Shown piece after piece: positions 20,396 through 29,272 of a stretch of DNA of 64,000 bases. The DNA is taken from the NCBI RefSeq assembly GCF_963677195.1, contig NZ_OY781918.1, positions 2,964,923 through 3,028,922 of the forward strand, written 5' to 3'. The notes under the pieces are model-generated. The model worked only from the letters and a program-made list of their open reading frames with translations, ran no database searches and was not told the origin of the DNA. The stretch comes from an uncultured Marinifilum sp. (GTDB taxonomy: Bacteria; Bacteroidota; Bacteroidia; Bacteroidales; Marinifilaceae). Numbering within the stretch: position 1 is the first letter of the stretch; each line of letters begins with the position of its first letter. The position numbers and the translations under genes were made by a program.

Positions 20396-21082
20396 TTATT
20401 TTAAGGATTCAAAATAGTATCCGTAACCCGATTTTGTTTTAATCAGATTATGATATTCTCCGATTTTTTTTCTAATTCGTCTTACGTTAACATCAACAGT
20501 TCTATTGCCAACATAGGTGTCGCCAGCCCAAACTTTATGCATAATTTCATCGCGAGAGTATACTCTACCTTTATTGCCTAAAAGTAGTTGTAGTATTTCG
20601 AATTCTGTTTTGGTTAAGCCTGCATCAATTCCGTTGATACTCACTTTTTTCGATTCGGGGATTAATTTTAAGTTTTCATACTCAAAAGAAATTTCGTGTT
20701 TCGATTTCGAATATACTCGTTTACAGATAACATGAATTCTTGCAATTAGCTCTTTAACAGAGAATGGTTTTGCTACATAATCATCGGCTCCAACTGTAAA
20801 GCCTTTTAATTTATCTATTTCCCTTCCTTTGGCAGTAATAAAAAGAATTGGTTTTTCTTTCAGATCGGGATTTCGGCGGATAATTTTCGCCAGTTCCAAA
20901 CCTGATATTTCTCCCATCATAATATCGAGAAGAAAGAAATCGTATTTGTTAAGTTCTAATTTTAATGCCTGTTCCGACGAGTGGGTGGTGTCTACTTCAA
21001 ATCCTTCTTGCTTAAGATTGAACTGTAAGATTTCACACAAATCTTCTTCATCATCTACTACTAATATTTTTAAATCTTTCAT
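20396..21082 (-). CDS. phoB: Phosphate-regulon response regulator PhoB
   Basis: 228 residues of the OmpR/PhoB family. The receiver domain (1-120) has the acidic pair DDEED near 10-14, phospho-acceptor Asp53 in FLLDIMM, the Thr of ITAKG and the Lys of VAKPFS. The C-terminal winged helix (about 135-228) has LTKTEFEILQLLLGNKGRVY, WAGDTYVGNRTVDVNVRRI and a final YGYYF hairpin. It lies between phoU and phoR. The expected binding sites are 11-bp direct repeats such as those found upstream of pstS at 25860-25903. Confidence 0.92.
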   Translation of the reverse strand: MKDLKILVVDDEEDLCEILQFNLKQEGFEVDTTHSSEQALKLELNKYDFFLLDIMMGEISGLELAKIIRRNPDLKEKPILFITAKGREIDKLKGFTVGADDYVAKPFSVKELIARIHVICKRVYSKSKHEISFEYENLKLIPESKKVSINGIDAGLTKTEFEILQLLLGNKGRVYSRDEIMHKVWAGDTYVGNRTVDVNVRRIRKKIGEYHNLIKTKSGYGYYFESLK

Positions 21083-21185
21083 TTTGGGGTATTCTAAACT
21101 GGTTGTGTTAAGATTTTAAAATTTAATTTTTGGATTTAGTTAAATTCAGTGATAACAGGAAGTTGATAGCATTTTTATTGAGGTA

Positions 21186-21878
21186 TTACTCTTTATCGGG
21201 TAAGTCCTGATGACGCAAATCGATTCCTTGCTGGAAATAAATTGATGCTTCGGCAATATTAGTGGCATTATCAGCAATTCTCTCTATATTACTTAATATG
21301 CTTGCAAAATTTATTAAGTTGTAAATTCCAGTTTTATCAATATCTTTTGGAGTGTACTTTTTCACCATTCTTTTTAATAAGTTGTATTGCATTTCGTCAA
21401 CTAACTCATCATTTTTTATTGTCCAAATGGCATATTCTTGATCGCGATCATCGAATGATATTAATGCTTTTCTAACCATTTTTTCACTTATCGATAACAT
21501 ATCTAATAAGGATTCTCTATGGGTTTCTGGAATAAAAGGAGGTTCCATTTTATTTATAAAACGCAATATATTATTTAACTGATCTCCAATCCTTTCGATA
21601 TGACCAATCATTCTGAAGTAGGAGATAAGAAGACGTAAATCACTAGCCATTGGATGTTGCAGACCTATGGTTTGGATAATGTTATCGCTTAATTTTAGTT
21701 CAAATTTATCTAATATGCTTTCGTTGAATTTAAATTTTTCAACTTCCTTAACATCTATAATGTCCAGTCCCAACAAAACAACATTTTCCAATATTTCGAA
21801 TTGTTCCTGAAGTGTCAGTTTCATTTTACCGAAATCTGAGTGTATTTTATCGAATTTTTTATCTTTTTTTATTGACAT
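21186..21878 (-). CDS. phoU: Phosphate signalling regulator PhoU
   Basis: 230 residues made of two PhoU helical-bundle repeats. Conserved spots are LRLLISYFRMIGHIERIGDQ in the first and ILSNIERIADNATNIAE in the second, whose acidic/Asn residues form the metal-binding motif of the family. PhoU links the PstSCAB transporter to PhoR and represses the regulon when phosphate is plentiful. It starts 56 bp after pstB and is part of the same run. Confidence 0.94.
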   Translation of the reverse strand: MSIKKDKKFDKIHSDFGKMKLTLQEQFEILENVVLLGLDIIDVKEVEKFKFNESILDKFELKLSDNIIQTIGLQHPMASDLRLLISYFRMIGHIERIGDQLNNILRFINKMEPPFIPETHRESLLDMLSISEKMVRKALISFDDRDQEYAIWTIKNDELVDEMQYNLLKRMVKKYTPKDIDKTGIYNLINFASILSNIERIADNATNIAEASIYFQQGIDLRHQDLPDKE

Positions 21879-21934
21879 TGAGTAATTCTATAACAAATTA
21901 ATAAATATGAATTAATAAATAATTAGGTTTTTAA

Positions 21935-22765
21935 TCAACCAAATTTACCAGTTAGATATTCTTCTGTGCGCTTATCTTTTGGGGTGGTAAACATTTGTTT
22001 GGTTTTACCATATTCTACAAGTTCACCCAAATACATAAACATCGAATAATCAGAAATTCGAGCAGCTTGCGACATATTATGAGTAACCAAAACAATTGTA
22101 AAATCCTTTTTTAATTTTACCAAAAGGTCTTCAATTTTAGCTGTTGCAATTGGATCGAGAGCAGAAGTTGGTTCATCTAAAAGAATAATATCTGGTGTGT
22201 AAGCCAGTGCACGTGCAATACACAAACGCTGTTGTTGTCCTCCCGATAAAAAGGTCCCTCTATTATGAAGAGAATCTTTTACTTCATCCCAAAGTCCAAC
22301 TTCACGAAGCGATTTTTCAACTATTTCATCTTTCTCGGAACGTTTTAGTCTTATTCCATTTAAATTAAATCCAGCAATAACATTGTCGTAAATACTCATG
22401 GTTGGAAATGGGTTAGGACGTTGAAAAACCATTCCAATTTTTCTTCTTAATTGAATAGGATTCAACTTGTAAATGTTTTCCTTGCCTAAATATACAGCAC
22501 CCTTATTATGCGTGTTTGGATATAATTCGTGCATGCGGTTAATGGCTCTTAGCAATGTACTTTTACCGCATCCCGAAGGACCCATAATTGCAGTTATTTT
22601 ATTTTTGGCAATGCCAGCCGATACATTTCGGATGGAGAATTTGTCGCCACCATACGAAACTGATAAATCATCAATTTTCAGCACAGGAGATTCGATATTT
22701 TCAATTGGATTCTGTATCACGTTTTTTGCTTTATATGTTTGCTGTGTAAGCTCTTTCTCTTTCAT
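21935..22765 (-). CDS. pstB: Phosphate ABC transporter ATPase PstB
   Basis: About 276 residues from the ATG at 22765, which overlaps the pstA stop as TAATG and suggests translational coupling. An alternative ATG at 22783 would add six residues. Walker A is GPSGCGKST, the signature LSGGQQQRLCIARAL, Walker B DIILLDEPTSALDP and the switch His is in VLVTHNM. MVFQRPNPFPTMSIYDNV is a PstB-specific Q-loop stretch. It drives high-affinity phosphate import with PstA, PstC and PstS. Confidence 0.95.
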   Translation of the reverse strand: MKEKELTQQTYKAKNVIQNPIENIESPVLKIDDLSVSYGGDKFSIRNVSAGIAKNKITAIMGPSGCGKSTLLRAINRMHELYPNTHNKGAVYLGKENIYKLNPIQLRRKIGMVFQRPNPFPTMSIYDNVIAGFNLNGIRLKRSEKDEIVEKSLREVGLWDEVKDSLHNRGTFLSGGQQQRLCIARALAYTPDIILLDEPTSALDPIATAKIEDLLVKLKKDFTIVLVTHNMSQAARISDYSMFMYLGELVEYGKTKQMFTTPKDKRTEEYLTGKFG

Positions 22766-23658
22766 TAGTACTGTACTTTCCATTTTTTTGCAATTGCTTT
22801 AGCTGATAAATTCAGGCATAAGATTAAAAGAAGTAGAAACAATGAGGCACTCCAAATCATGTTAACAAGGTTGGGGTCGTTATAAAATTCCCAAACTAAA
22901 AGAGGTACTGCACTCGATGGTTCTGTTATATCTGTATTAATAACTGTACTACCCAAAGCAGTTAGCATTAATGGAGCTGTTTCTCCGGCAATTCTAGAAA
23001 TACCTAATATTATTCCAGTTAATATACCAGAAATTCCGGTAGGTAAAATCACTTTCAGAATTGTTTTGTGATAAGGAACACCTAAGGAAAGAGCTGCCTC
23101 TTTTAGTGTTCCCGGTATCATTTTTAAGGTTTCTTCTGTTGAACGCACGATAGAAGGTAACATCATGATTGATAATGCTACGGCACCTGCAAGAGCAGAA
23201 AAGCCGCCGGTAATAGGCTTTACAATCCAAATGTAGCCGATAACTCCTAACACGATAGACGGAACTCCTTGCAGCATGTCAACAATAAATCGGACAATAC
23301 CTGGGAATTTTCCTTCGGAGTTTTCCGATAAGTAAATACCACAAATAATACCTAAAGGGATTGCGATTAAGGATGCCATTCCTACGATTATTAATGTACC
23401 AACAATTCCATTGGCAATACCACCTGGAATAATTTCGTTGTTTGTAACGGCAATCATTGCTTCCATGGTGTCTGGCGCTTCCTCAAAGAAAAAGCTAATA
23501 TTTAATTGGCGATACCCTTTTACTGCCAACTGATATAGAATTAAAAACAAAGGTACACTTGATAGAAAAGCAAGACCAATCATCATATAGGTGAAGATCT
23601 TGTCTTTAAGCAGGCGCTGCTTCATTTTTCTGTTTGATATTTCTGTAGAGATATTCAT
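22765..23658 (-). CDS. pstA: Phosphate ABC transporter permease PstA
   Basis: 297 residues with six transmembrane helices. The EAA loop that docks PstB is at about 183-205 (TLKEAALSLGVPYHKTILKV). The short motif GETAPLMLTALG and the paired GIICGIYLSE are typical of PstA. It starts 22 bp after pstC and overlaps pstB, forming the membrane channel half of the importer. Confidence 0.94.
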   Translation of the reverse strand: MNISTEISNRKMKQRLLKDKIFTYMMIGLAFLSSVPLFLILYQLAVKGYRQLNISFFFEEAPDTMEAMIAVTNNEIIPGGIANGIVGTLIIVGMASLIAIPLGIICGIYLSENSEGKFPGIVRFIVDMLQGVPSIVLGVIGYIWIVKPITGGFSALAGAVALSIMMLPSIVRSTEETLKMIPGTLKEAALSLGVPYHKTILKVILPTGISGILTGIILGISRIAGETAPLMLTALGSTVINTDITEPSSAVPLLVWEFYNDPNLVNMIWSASLFLLLLILCLNLSAKAIAKKWKVQY

Positions 23659-23680
23659 TTCTAGATATATAATTGACGGG

Positions 23681-24535
23681 CTAGGCCGATAATTTTCTCA
23701 TAATTAATTTGCCGATGTAATTCACAATTCCTGTGATAATGAAAAGGAGCAATCCTATTTCAATCAGCGAGGTGTATTTAAGCCCTTCGGCTTCACCAAA
23801 CTGGTTGGCAATTAAACTTGCCATGGTATTTCCCAAATCGAAAATTCCTGTTGGTATTTTATTTGAGTTACCAATAAGCATGGTTACTGCCATGGTTTCA
23901 CCAATAGCTCTACCTAAAGCAAGAATGTAACCTGCAAAAATTCCTGAACCCGCATTGGGAACAATAACATTTCTTACTACCTCGAATCGGGTAGCACCCA
24001 GTGAGTAAGCAGCTTCTTTTAAACTTCCGGGAACCATAGAAATAACTTCGGCACCTAAAGAAGAAGCATAAGGTATAATCATGATGGCTAACACTATCGA
24101 GGAGGTGAATATTCCAAATCCCTGAGCGTTAAGTCCAAGCTCTGCAACTAAGGGTTTTAAAGCATAAAATCCCCATAAACCATATACCACCGATGGAATA
24201 CCTGCTAAAAGATCAACTACAGATCTTAAAAAAGAAGGTAGTTTTCCGTTTTTAAAATACTCTCCCAGAAAAAGAGAGATAGAAAAGGCAAATGGGAAGG
24301 TGATAATTAATGCTAGAATGGATGTTAAGAGAGTTCCGATGATGAATGGTAGTGCACCATAAGATTCTCGTCCTTCGGTAGGATTCCATTCTGAAGAATA
24401 GATAAATCCAAAACCAAATTCTTTAAAAGATGGAATGGATCCGATAAATAGGGTAGTAACAATTCCCAGTGCAATTAATACAATAAGAACACCACTACCA
24501 ATTAACAGATATTTAAATAATTTTTCGCTGTTCAT
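23681..24535 (-). CDS. pstC: Phosphate ABC transporter permease PstC
   Basis: 284 residues and six predicted helices. The N-terminal helix is followed by FGFIYSSEWNPTEGRESYGA, a PstC signature, then ALPFIIGTLLTSILALII, the EAA loop SLKEAAYSLGATRFEVVRNV and GRAIGETMAVTMLIGN. It pairs with PstA as the channel for phosphate. It lies 119 bp downstream of pstS. Confidence 0.95.
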   Translation of the reverse strand: MNSEKLFKYLLIGSGVLIVLIALGIVTTLFIGSIPSFKEFGFGFIYSSEWNPTEGRESYGALPFIIGTLLTSILALIITFPFAFSISLFLGEYFKNGKLPSFLRSVVDLLAGIPSVVYGLWGFYALKPLVAELGLNAQGFGIFTSSIVLAIMIIPYASSLGAEVISMVPGSLKEAAYSLGATRFEVVRNVIVPNAGSGIFAGYILALGRAIGETMAVTMLIGNSNKIPTGIFDLGNTMASLIANQFGEAEGLKYTSLIEIGLLLFIITGIVNYIGKLIMRKLSA

Positions 24536-24654
24536 GCTTGAACGATTCAGAGTTGAAAAGAATGAGTTTGCTTCAATTTAATGTCTGGAGAACTTTTATA
24601 TTCTAATTTTAAGAATATGTAATTGAAGCAAACTCCTTTTAAGAATATATCTTT

Positions 24655-25731
24655 TTATAGATTAGATAATGTTTCTCCATTATATGTAACCTTTTTCAAA
24701 ACGGCTTTTGCTTTTACAACTGCAGCTTCGGGAAGTGGAGCATAGTGAACTTTAGTAGTTTCTTTTTGTGCATCGGCACTTATTACCCAGTCGATTAATT
24801 TAATGGTTTGACTTGCCTGATCTTTACTTCTGTTATTGTAATTTTGCTCTTTGTAAATAATTATCCAGGTAAAGCTAGAAATTGGATAACCATCAGCAGC
24901 ATCAGTATTGGTTAGGCTAACACGTGTATCGGCAGGCATTTCTCCTTTTGCCGAAGCACTTACCGATTCAACAGAAGGCAAAATAAAGTTACCTGCCTGA
25001 TTTTGAATGCTTGCTACAGGAATTCCCATTGCAAAAGCATACTCAGAACCAATGTAACCAATAGCACCACTTGTTTGGCTAATTGTACCAGCAACACCAG
25101 GATTACCTTTAGCACCAATACCTACAGGCCATTGAAGAGCTTTACCAGCACCAATTTTCTCCGACCATTCCGAGCTTACTTTACTCATGTAATCGCTAAA
25201 GATAAAAGTAGTACCACTTCCGTCAGAACGATATACAACAGTAATTGCAAGATCTGGTAGATTTATATTAGGATTTACAGCAGCAATTTTAGCGTCGTTC
25301 CATTTGGTAATTTTACCCATAAAAACACCTTCCATTAATTCAGGAGTGAATTTTAGTTCTGGTTTTCCAGGTAGGTTATATGCAGCTACAACGGCACCTA
25401 AACAAGTAGGAACATGAAGAACTTCTCCTGGCATGTCAGCAAGTTTTTTATCATTTAAAAAGGCATCACTTGCACCAAAATCAACAATTTTATCTTTTAA
25501 ACTGCGGATTCCACCACCAGAACCAATTCCACCATAAGTTACCAGTAAGCCTTGTTCTTTTGTGTAACTTTTAAAAATTTTGTTGTAAAATGGTTGAGGG
25601 AATGTTGCACCGGCACCAGTAATACTTTTTGCTTTTTTATTGTTTGCAGCTTTGTTTTTTTCAGAATTACCACAACTTGCCAATAAAGCAATTGAAATAA
25701 CAGCTGTAAGAAGCAATTGAAATTTTTTCAT
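24655..25731 (-). CDS. pstS: Phosphate-binding lipoprotein PstS
   Basis: 358 residues. The signal peptide ends in the lipobox LLASC (cysteine about residue 20), so the protein is membrane-anchored on the periplasmic side. Phosphate-binding loops are TGAGATFPQPFYNKIF, GIGSGGGIRSLKDKIVDFGASD and YRSDGSGTTFIFSDYMS, all standard for PstS. It is the first gene of the phosphate regulon and is preceded by Pho-box-like repeats. Tandem runs of Lys and Asn just after the lipobox form a flexible tether. Confidence 0.95.
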   Translation of the reverse strand: MKKFQLLLTAVISIALLASCGNSEKNKAANNKKAKSITGAGATFPQPFYNKIFKSYTKEQGLLVTYGGIGSGGGIRSLKDKIVDFGASDAFLNDKKLADMPGEVLHVPTCLGAVVAAYNLPGKPELKFTPELMEGVFMGKITKWNDAKIAAVNPNINLPDLAITVVYRSDGSGTTFIFSDYMSKVSSEWSEKIGAGKALQWPVGIGAKGNPGVAGTISQTSGAIGYIGSEYAFAMGIPVASIQNQAGNFILPSVESVSASAKGEMPADTRVSLTNTDAADGYPISSFTWIIIYKEQNYNNRSKDQASQTIKLIDWVISADAQKETTKVHYAPLPEAAVVKAKAVLKKVTYNGETLSNL

Positions 25732-25859
25732 TTTTCTAGTTTTTTAATTTAAAAACGATTGTTTGTAGATTTTTTCTATATTAAAATCTTTGTAGATACA
25801 TTTACATATTATTGAGAGAACCTTTTCTCTTTATTTCTCATACTGCAATGTTAGCAAGC

Positions 25860-25903
25860 TAATGTTACAGGAATATTACAGCAATGTTAAATAATCGTTA
25901 CTT
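25860..25903 (-). promoter_or_regulatory. Pho-box-like array: four tandem 11-bp repeats
   Basis: Read on the minus strand the 44 bp are four units: AAGTAACGATT, ATTTAACATTG, CTGTAATATTC and CTGTAACATTA. The two best copies fit the E. coli Pho half-site pattern CTGTCAT at 11-bp spacing with A in place of C. The array ends 129 bp before the pstS ATG, a sensible position for PhoB-activated transcription. No good -33/-7 pair was seen between array and gene. Confidence 0.65.
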
Positions 25904-26012
25904 GTTGTAATTGTTTGAAAATGAAAATAAAACGTTGTGTTTTATATGATTGTAATGATATATAAAACCAAAATGTTACATTTTTTGGAGGACTAAAAGT
26001 TAATTTGCCGAT

Positions 26013-26759
26013 ATGAAAAATAATTTACAAAAAGTTGCAGATGTAATTTTAGCATCGAAATCGATGATTGCATTTACAGGAGCAGGAATTTCTGTTGAAA
26101 GTGGTATTCCTCCTTTTCGGGGGCCACAAGGTTTATGGAGTAAATATGATCCTAAATGTTTAGATTTAGACTACTTTCATTCAAATCCGAAAGATTCATG
26201 GATTGCTATAAAAGAGATATTTTATGATTTTTTTGGAACTGCAAAGCCGAATAAAGCTCATAAGGTACTTGCAGAATGGGAACAAAAAACTTTGTTAAAA
26301 GCTGTTGTTACTCAAAATATAGATAATCTGCATCAACAGGCGGGATCGAAAACTATTTTCGAATTTCATGGTAATTCTCAAAAATTAATATGTGAAAAGT
26401 GTGGAGAAATTTATTTGCCCGAGGAGATTGATTTAAACAATTTACCTCCTTGTTGTAAGAATGATGGAACGGTTTTAAAACCCGATTTTGTGTTTTTTGG
26501 CGAAGGAATCCCAGAGAAGGCATATAATAATTCTTTACTTTTTGCACGAAATGCCGATCTTGTAATAATTGTGGGAACAACTGGTGAGGTTATGCCTGCA
26601 TCTATGATTCCTACCGAGGCTAAACGTAATGGTGCTACTATTATCGAGATTAATACCGAAGAATCGAATTATACGGATAGAATTACCGATTTTTTTCTTC
26701 AAGGAAAGGCTAGTGAAATACTCGAAGAATTAAGCAAATTAATAAAACATACTAATTAA
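26013..26759 (+). CDS. cobB: Sir2-family NAD-dependent protein deacylase CobB
   Basis: 248 residues, a class III sirtuin acting on acyl-lysines in cytoplasmic proteins with NAD consumption. Visible motifs: GAGISVESGIPPFRG (NAD loop), TQNIDNLHQQAG, catalytic His in FEFHGN, zinc cysteines in CEKCG and the later PCC, VLKPDFVFFGEGIPE, and VVGTTGEVMPAS-type NAD contacts (IIVGTTGEV). It diverges from pstS with a 281-bp shared upstream region. The start is the first ATG. Confidence 0.93.
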   Translation: MKNNLQKVADVILASKSMIAFTGAGISVESGIPPFRGPQGLWSKYDPKCLDLDYFHSNPKDSWIAIKEIFYDFFGTAKPNKAHKVLAEWEQKTLLKAVVTQNIDNLHQQAGSKTIFEFHGNSQKLICEKCGEIYLPEEIDLNNLPPCCKNDGTVLKPDFVFFGEGIPEKAYNNSLLFARNADLVIIVGTTGEVMPASMIPTEAKRNGATIIEINTEESNYTDRITDFFLQGKASEILEELSKLIKHTN

Positions 26760-26783
26760 AAATTGTAAAAATACAATCTAAAT

Positions 26784-27122
26784 ATGTATACTAAAAGTAG
26801 TCCAGAATATTGTGTAAATGGCTATTATGTTATTAATGATATTGCTTATGTTTCGATAAGTAATTTTAAAAAGATGATTATTAAATATCATAATAATTAT
26901 GAGCGAAATGCTAAAGTAATACATAGATTCAATCTAACAAATAATAAAGATTGTAATCATATGGATGCTAAAAAGATAATTCAGATGTTTCCGTATATAT
27001 CTACCTACGATTCTGAGGGAGAGAATCAAAATAATATTGTTCTACTATTTCCAATGAATAATTTATTCACGTTTTATAATATTCCAGTGGGAATAAAAGC
27101 AAAATTAATTGCCCGAACATAA
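26784..27122 (+). CDS. Hypothetical small protein
   Basis: 112 residues, not recognised. It begins 24 bp after cobB and may be read through from it. The chain is rich in Asn, Tyr and Ile with basic stretches and no signal peptide or membrane helix. The middle reads like a short soluble alpha/beta fold (AYVSISNFKKMIIKYHNNY, NIVLLFPMNNLF). Base use matches the surrounding chromosome. I see no catalytic motif. Confidence 0.5.
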   Translation: MYTKSSPEYCVNGYYVINDIAYVSISNFKKMIIKYHNNYERNAKVIHRFNLTNNKDCNHMDAKKIIQMFPYISTYDSEGENQNNIVLLFPMNNLFTFYNIPVGIKAKLIART

Positions 27123-27549
27123 GAAAAATATATAGTTTTTTAAATGTATGAAATTAAAGTTTGGCTTATTTTATTGTAGTACTATATTCAAGTTAAGTAG
27201 CTAAAGTTTTATGTAATGAAGAAATATTTCTGTAAGGAAAAGTAAATGAATAAGCACAGAAAATTATCCATTTATCTGTTGTAAAGAATTAATATACCAT
27301 TTTGATTTATTGTGTATTGCATATTTTACACATTTACTTGAGTATTGTTTTATATTCTTTTTAGCACATTCAAAAGAAATTAAAAAAGGCATATTACACT
27401 AAAATATTTTATATTTGTTAGCGATTTTAATGGTAAAAAATCAGAATCTTTAGGTTTGAGTTAAAAATTAGCCTGAAAAAATCGAAAAAAAAGAAACCGG
27501 TTTAAACCGGATTTTCTAAGAAAATTATTAAAATTCAAAATAGAATTTC
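27123..27549 (+). promoter_or_regulatory. 427-bp leader and promoter region of the fabG-type gene
   Basis: AT-rich stretch with no open frame of note. Two TAnnTTTG boxes are present, TATATTTG at 27410-27417 and TAGGTTTG at 27451-27458, neither with a convincing TTG at the right spacing. The perfect palindrome CCGGTTTAAACCGG lies at 27497-27510, only 40 bp before the start codon and therefore in the leader. Confidence 0.4.
27497..27510. promoter_or_regulatory. 14-bp perfect palindrome, operator candidate
   Basis: CCGGTTTAAACCGG is its own reverse complement. It stands out as GC-rich ends in an AT-rich leader and lies 40 bp before the fabG-type ATG. It could bind a dimeric regulator. It has no loop, so it is unlikely to be a terminator. 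Confidence 0.4.
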
Positions 27550-28296
27550 ATGAAATTATTAGAAGGAAAAACAGCGATTATTACTGGTGCTTCACGTGGT
27601 ATCGGTAAGGCTGTTGCAATCGAATTTGCAAAACAAGGTTGTAATGTTGCTTTTACCGATTTGTTCTACAACGAACAAGCTATCGAAACAGAAAAAGAAA
27701 TTGCTTCTTACGGTGTAAAAGTAAAAGGATATGCCTCTGATGCAAGTAACTTTGCTGATACAGATAAAGTAGTTGCTGAGATTGTGAAAGAATTTGGTGC
27801 ACTTGATATTTTGGTAAACAATGCAGGTATTACTAAAGATACTTTATTAATGCGTATGACTGAAGAACAGTGGGATATGGTTATTAATGTTAACCTAAAA
27901 TCTGTTTTCAACTTTACAAAAGCGGCTCAAAGAACTATGTTAAAACAACGTAGTGGTTCTATTATCAACATGAGTTCTGTAGTAGGTGTGAGTGGAAATG
28001 CTGGTCAGGCTAACTATTCTGCATCAAAAGCAGGTATTATTGGTTTTACAAAATCGGTTGCTAAAGAGTTAGGATCAAGAGGTATTCGTTCGAATGCAAT
28101 TGCTCCTGGTTTTATTATTACCGAAATGACAGGGAAACTTCCTGAAGATGTTGTAAAAGAATGGGCTGGTAAAATTCCATTGAAAAGAGGAGGAACTCCC
28201 GAAGAAATCGCAAAAACTTGTGTTTACTTAGGTTCCGATCTTTCGTCTTATGTTAGCGGACAAACCATTCATGTTTGTGGTGGAATGAATATGTAA
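27550..28296 (+). CDS. fabG: 3-oxoacyl-ACP reductase FabG
   Basis: 248 residues, the standard length for this short-chain dehydrogenase, which reduces 3-oxoacyl-ACP with NADPH in the fatty-acid elongation cycle. Motifs: GASRGIG (cofactor loop, about 13-19), NNAGIT (about 90), catalytic Ser in NMSSVVGVSGN and YSASK at about 156-160, and the C-terminal IPLKRGGTPEEIA and YVSGQTIHVCGGM. The gene stands alone, outside a fab cluster, followed by a strong terminator and then the intron. Confidence 0.92.
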   Translation: MKLLEGKTAIITGASRGIGKAVAIEFAKQGCNVAFTDLFYNEQAIETEKEIASYGVKVKGYASDASNFADTDKVVAEIVKEFGALDILVNNAGITKDTLLMRMTEEQWDMVINVNLKSVFNFTKAAQRTMLKQRSGSIINMSSVVGVSGNAGQANYSASKAGIIGFTKSVAKELGSRGIRSNAIAPGFIITEMTGKLPEDVVKEWAGKIPLKRGGTPEEIAKTCVYLGSDLSSYVSGQTIHVCGGMNM

Positions 28297-28318
28297 TGTA
28301 TTTCACATATAATATTTC

Positions 28319-28348
28319 AAAGCCGGACTTTTTAGTTCGGCTTTTTTT
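28319..28348 (+). terminator. fabG terminator, also the intron target
   Basis: AAAGCCGGAC at 28319-28328 pairs with GTTCGGCTTT at 28335-28344 and is followed by a T-run, so it is a clear Rho-independent terminator. A group IIC intron begins 3-4 bases after it, as expected for that intron class. Confidence 0.85.
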
Positions 28349-28351
28349 ATG

Positions 28352-28760
28352 GTGTGCCGTGCATGGTAATTAGCTAGGTGGTGAAAGTCCACTATGGGGG
28401 TTTGTAGTAGCCAACCATTAGCAGAAGGCAAGGGTGCTTATCGCGAGGTATAATCTGAAGGAAGCCTAAAGCAAATTTCCGACCCGAGGAACACGAATAT
28501 CATCAGGCACAATCGTTGGGATGAGCTTGCCATACAAAGCGAAGTCCAAATACTACACGGACAAGGAAGTGTAAATGATGCGGGTACATGGAATGAAAGT
28601 TATTTACCTTACCACGGGAGGTCTCATAGACATGCTGAAATAATAAGTATGATGCATGTTCGAAAAAGGTTTGCTATGAGAAGTCAGCAGAAGTCATAGT
28701 ATCCGCCGGCAGGCGGAGAAGGACTGAACTTTAATCGACAGTATTAATGACTGTTACCAA
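28352..28760 (+). ncRNA. Group IIC intron ribozyme, 5' domains I-III
   Basis: About 410 nt of non-coding structured sequence between the fabG terminator and the reverse transcriptase start. Paired segments can be seen, for example GGTGAAAGTCCACTAT near 28420-28435 and the hairpin TCCGCC-ggcA-GGCGGA at about 28702-28717. The order of conserved blocks matches domains I to III of class C introns. Confidence 0.8.
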
Positions 28761-29201
28761 ATGAAAGGACTAAAACAGAAAATATCGAAAGATACCTATT
28801 TGCGGAAAGGAAGTGCGGAACACGTAGGATATGCAAAAGGGTTTACTTCTATTTGGATAACTGAAAACAATACTGTAACACTCCCTGATGAAGACGGATT
28901 GTTGGGTCAGATTTTAAATCCTTATAATCTTAACAGGGCTTATCTAAAAGTCTGTAGAAATAAGGGGAGTCATGGGATTGATGGTTTGAACGTAGAGTCG
29001 CTACGTGCTTACTTGAAACAATATGGCTCAGACATAATTAAATCTATCAAGTCGGGAAAGTATCGCCCCAACCCAGTTCGCAGAGTTGAAATACCCAAAG
29101 ATGCAAAATCAAAGCGTCCACTTGGTATTCCGACAGTTGTAGATAGGGTTTTCCAACAAGCGATACATCAAGTTGTAAATAGAAAATTTGTACCATCAAT
29201 T
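28761..29201 (+). pseudogene. Intron reverse transcriptase, N-terminal fragment
   Basis: The first 147 or so residues of a group II intron maturase-reverse transcriptase (LtrA-like). Visible are the N-terminal RT0-RT1 region (ILNPYNLNRAYLKVCRNKG, then SHGIDGLNVESL) and RT2 (YRPNPVRRVEIPKD, KRPLGIPTVVDRVFQQAI). The frame breaks at VPSIF where the IS21 element begins and terminates three codons later. The rest of the protein resumes at 31752. The gene cannot make a working protein in this state. Confidence 0.88.
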
Positions 29202-29272
29202 TTTCGCAATTGAAAATCATCACTTGCAAAAACAAAAATAGCCTTCATCTTTAGGTTGCGAACCAAAAAAAA

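Noticed and set aside
28352..28760. Possible riboswitch or tRNA-like RNA after fabG
   Set aside because: The conserved blocks and the following reverse transcriptase fit a group II intron.
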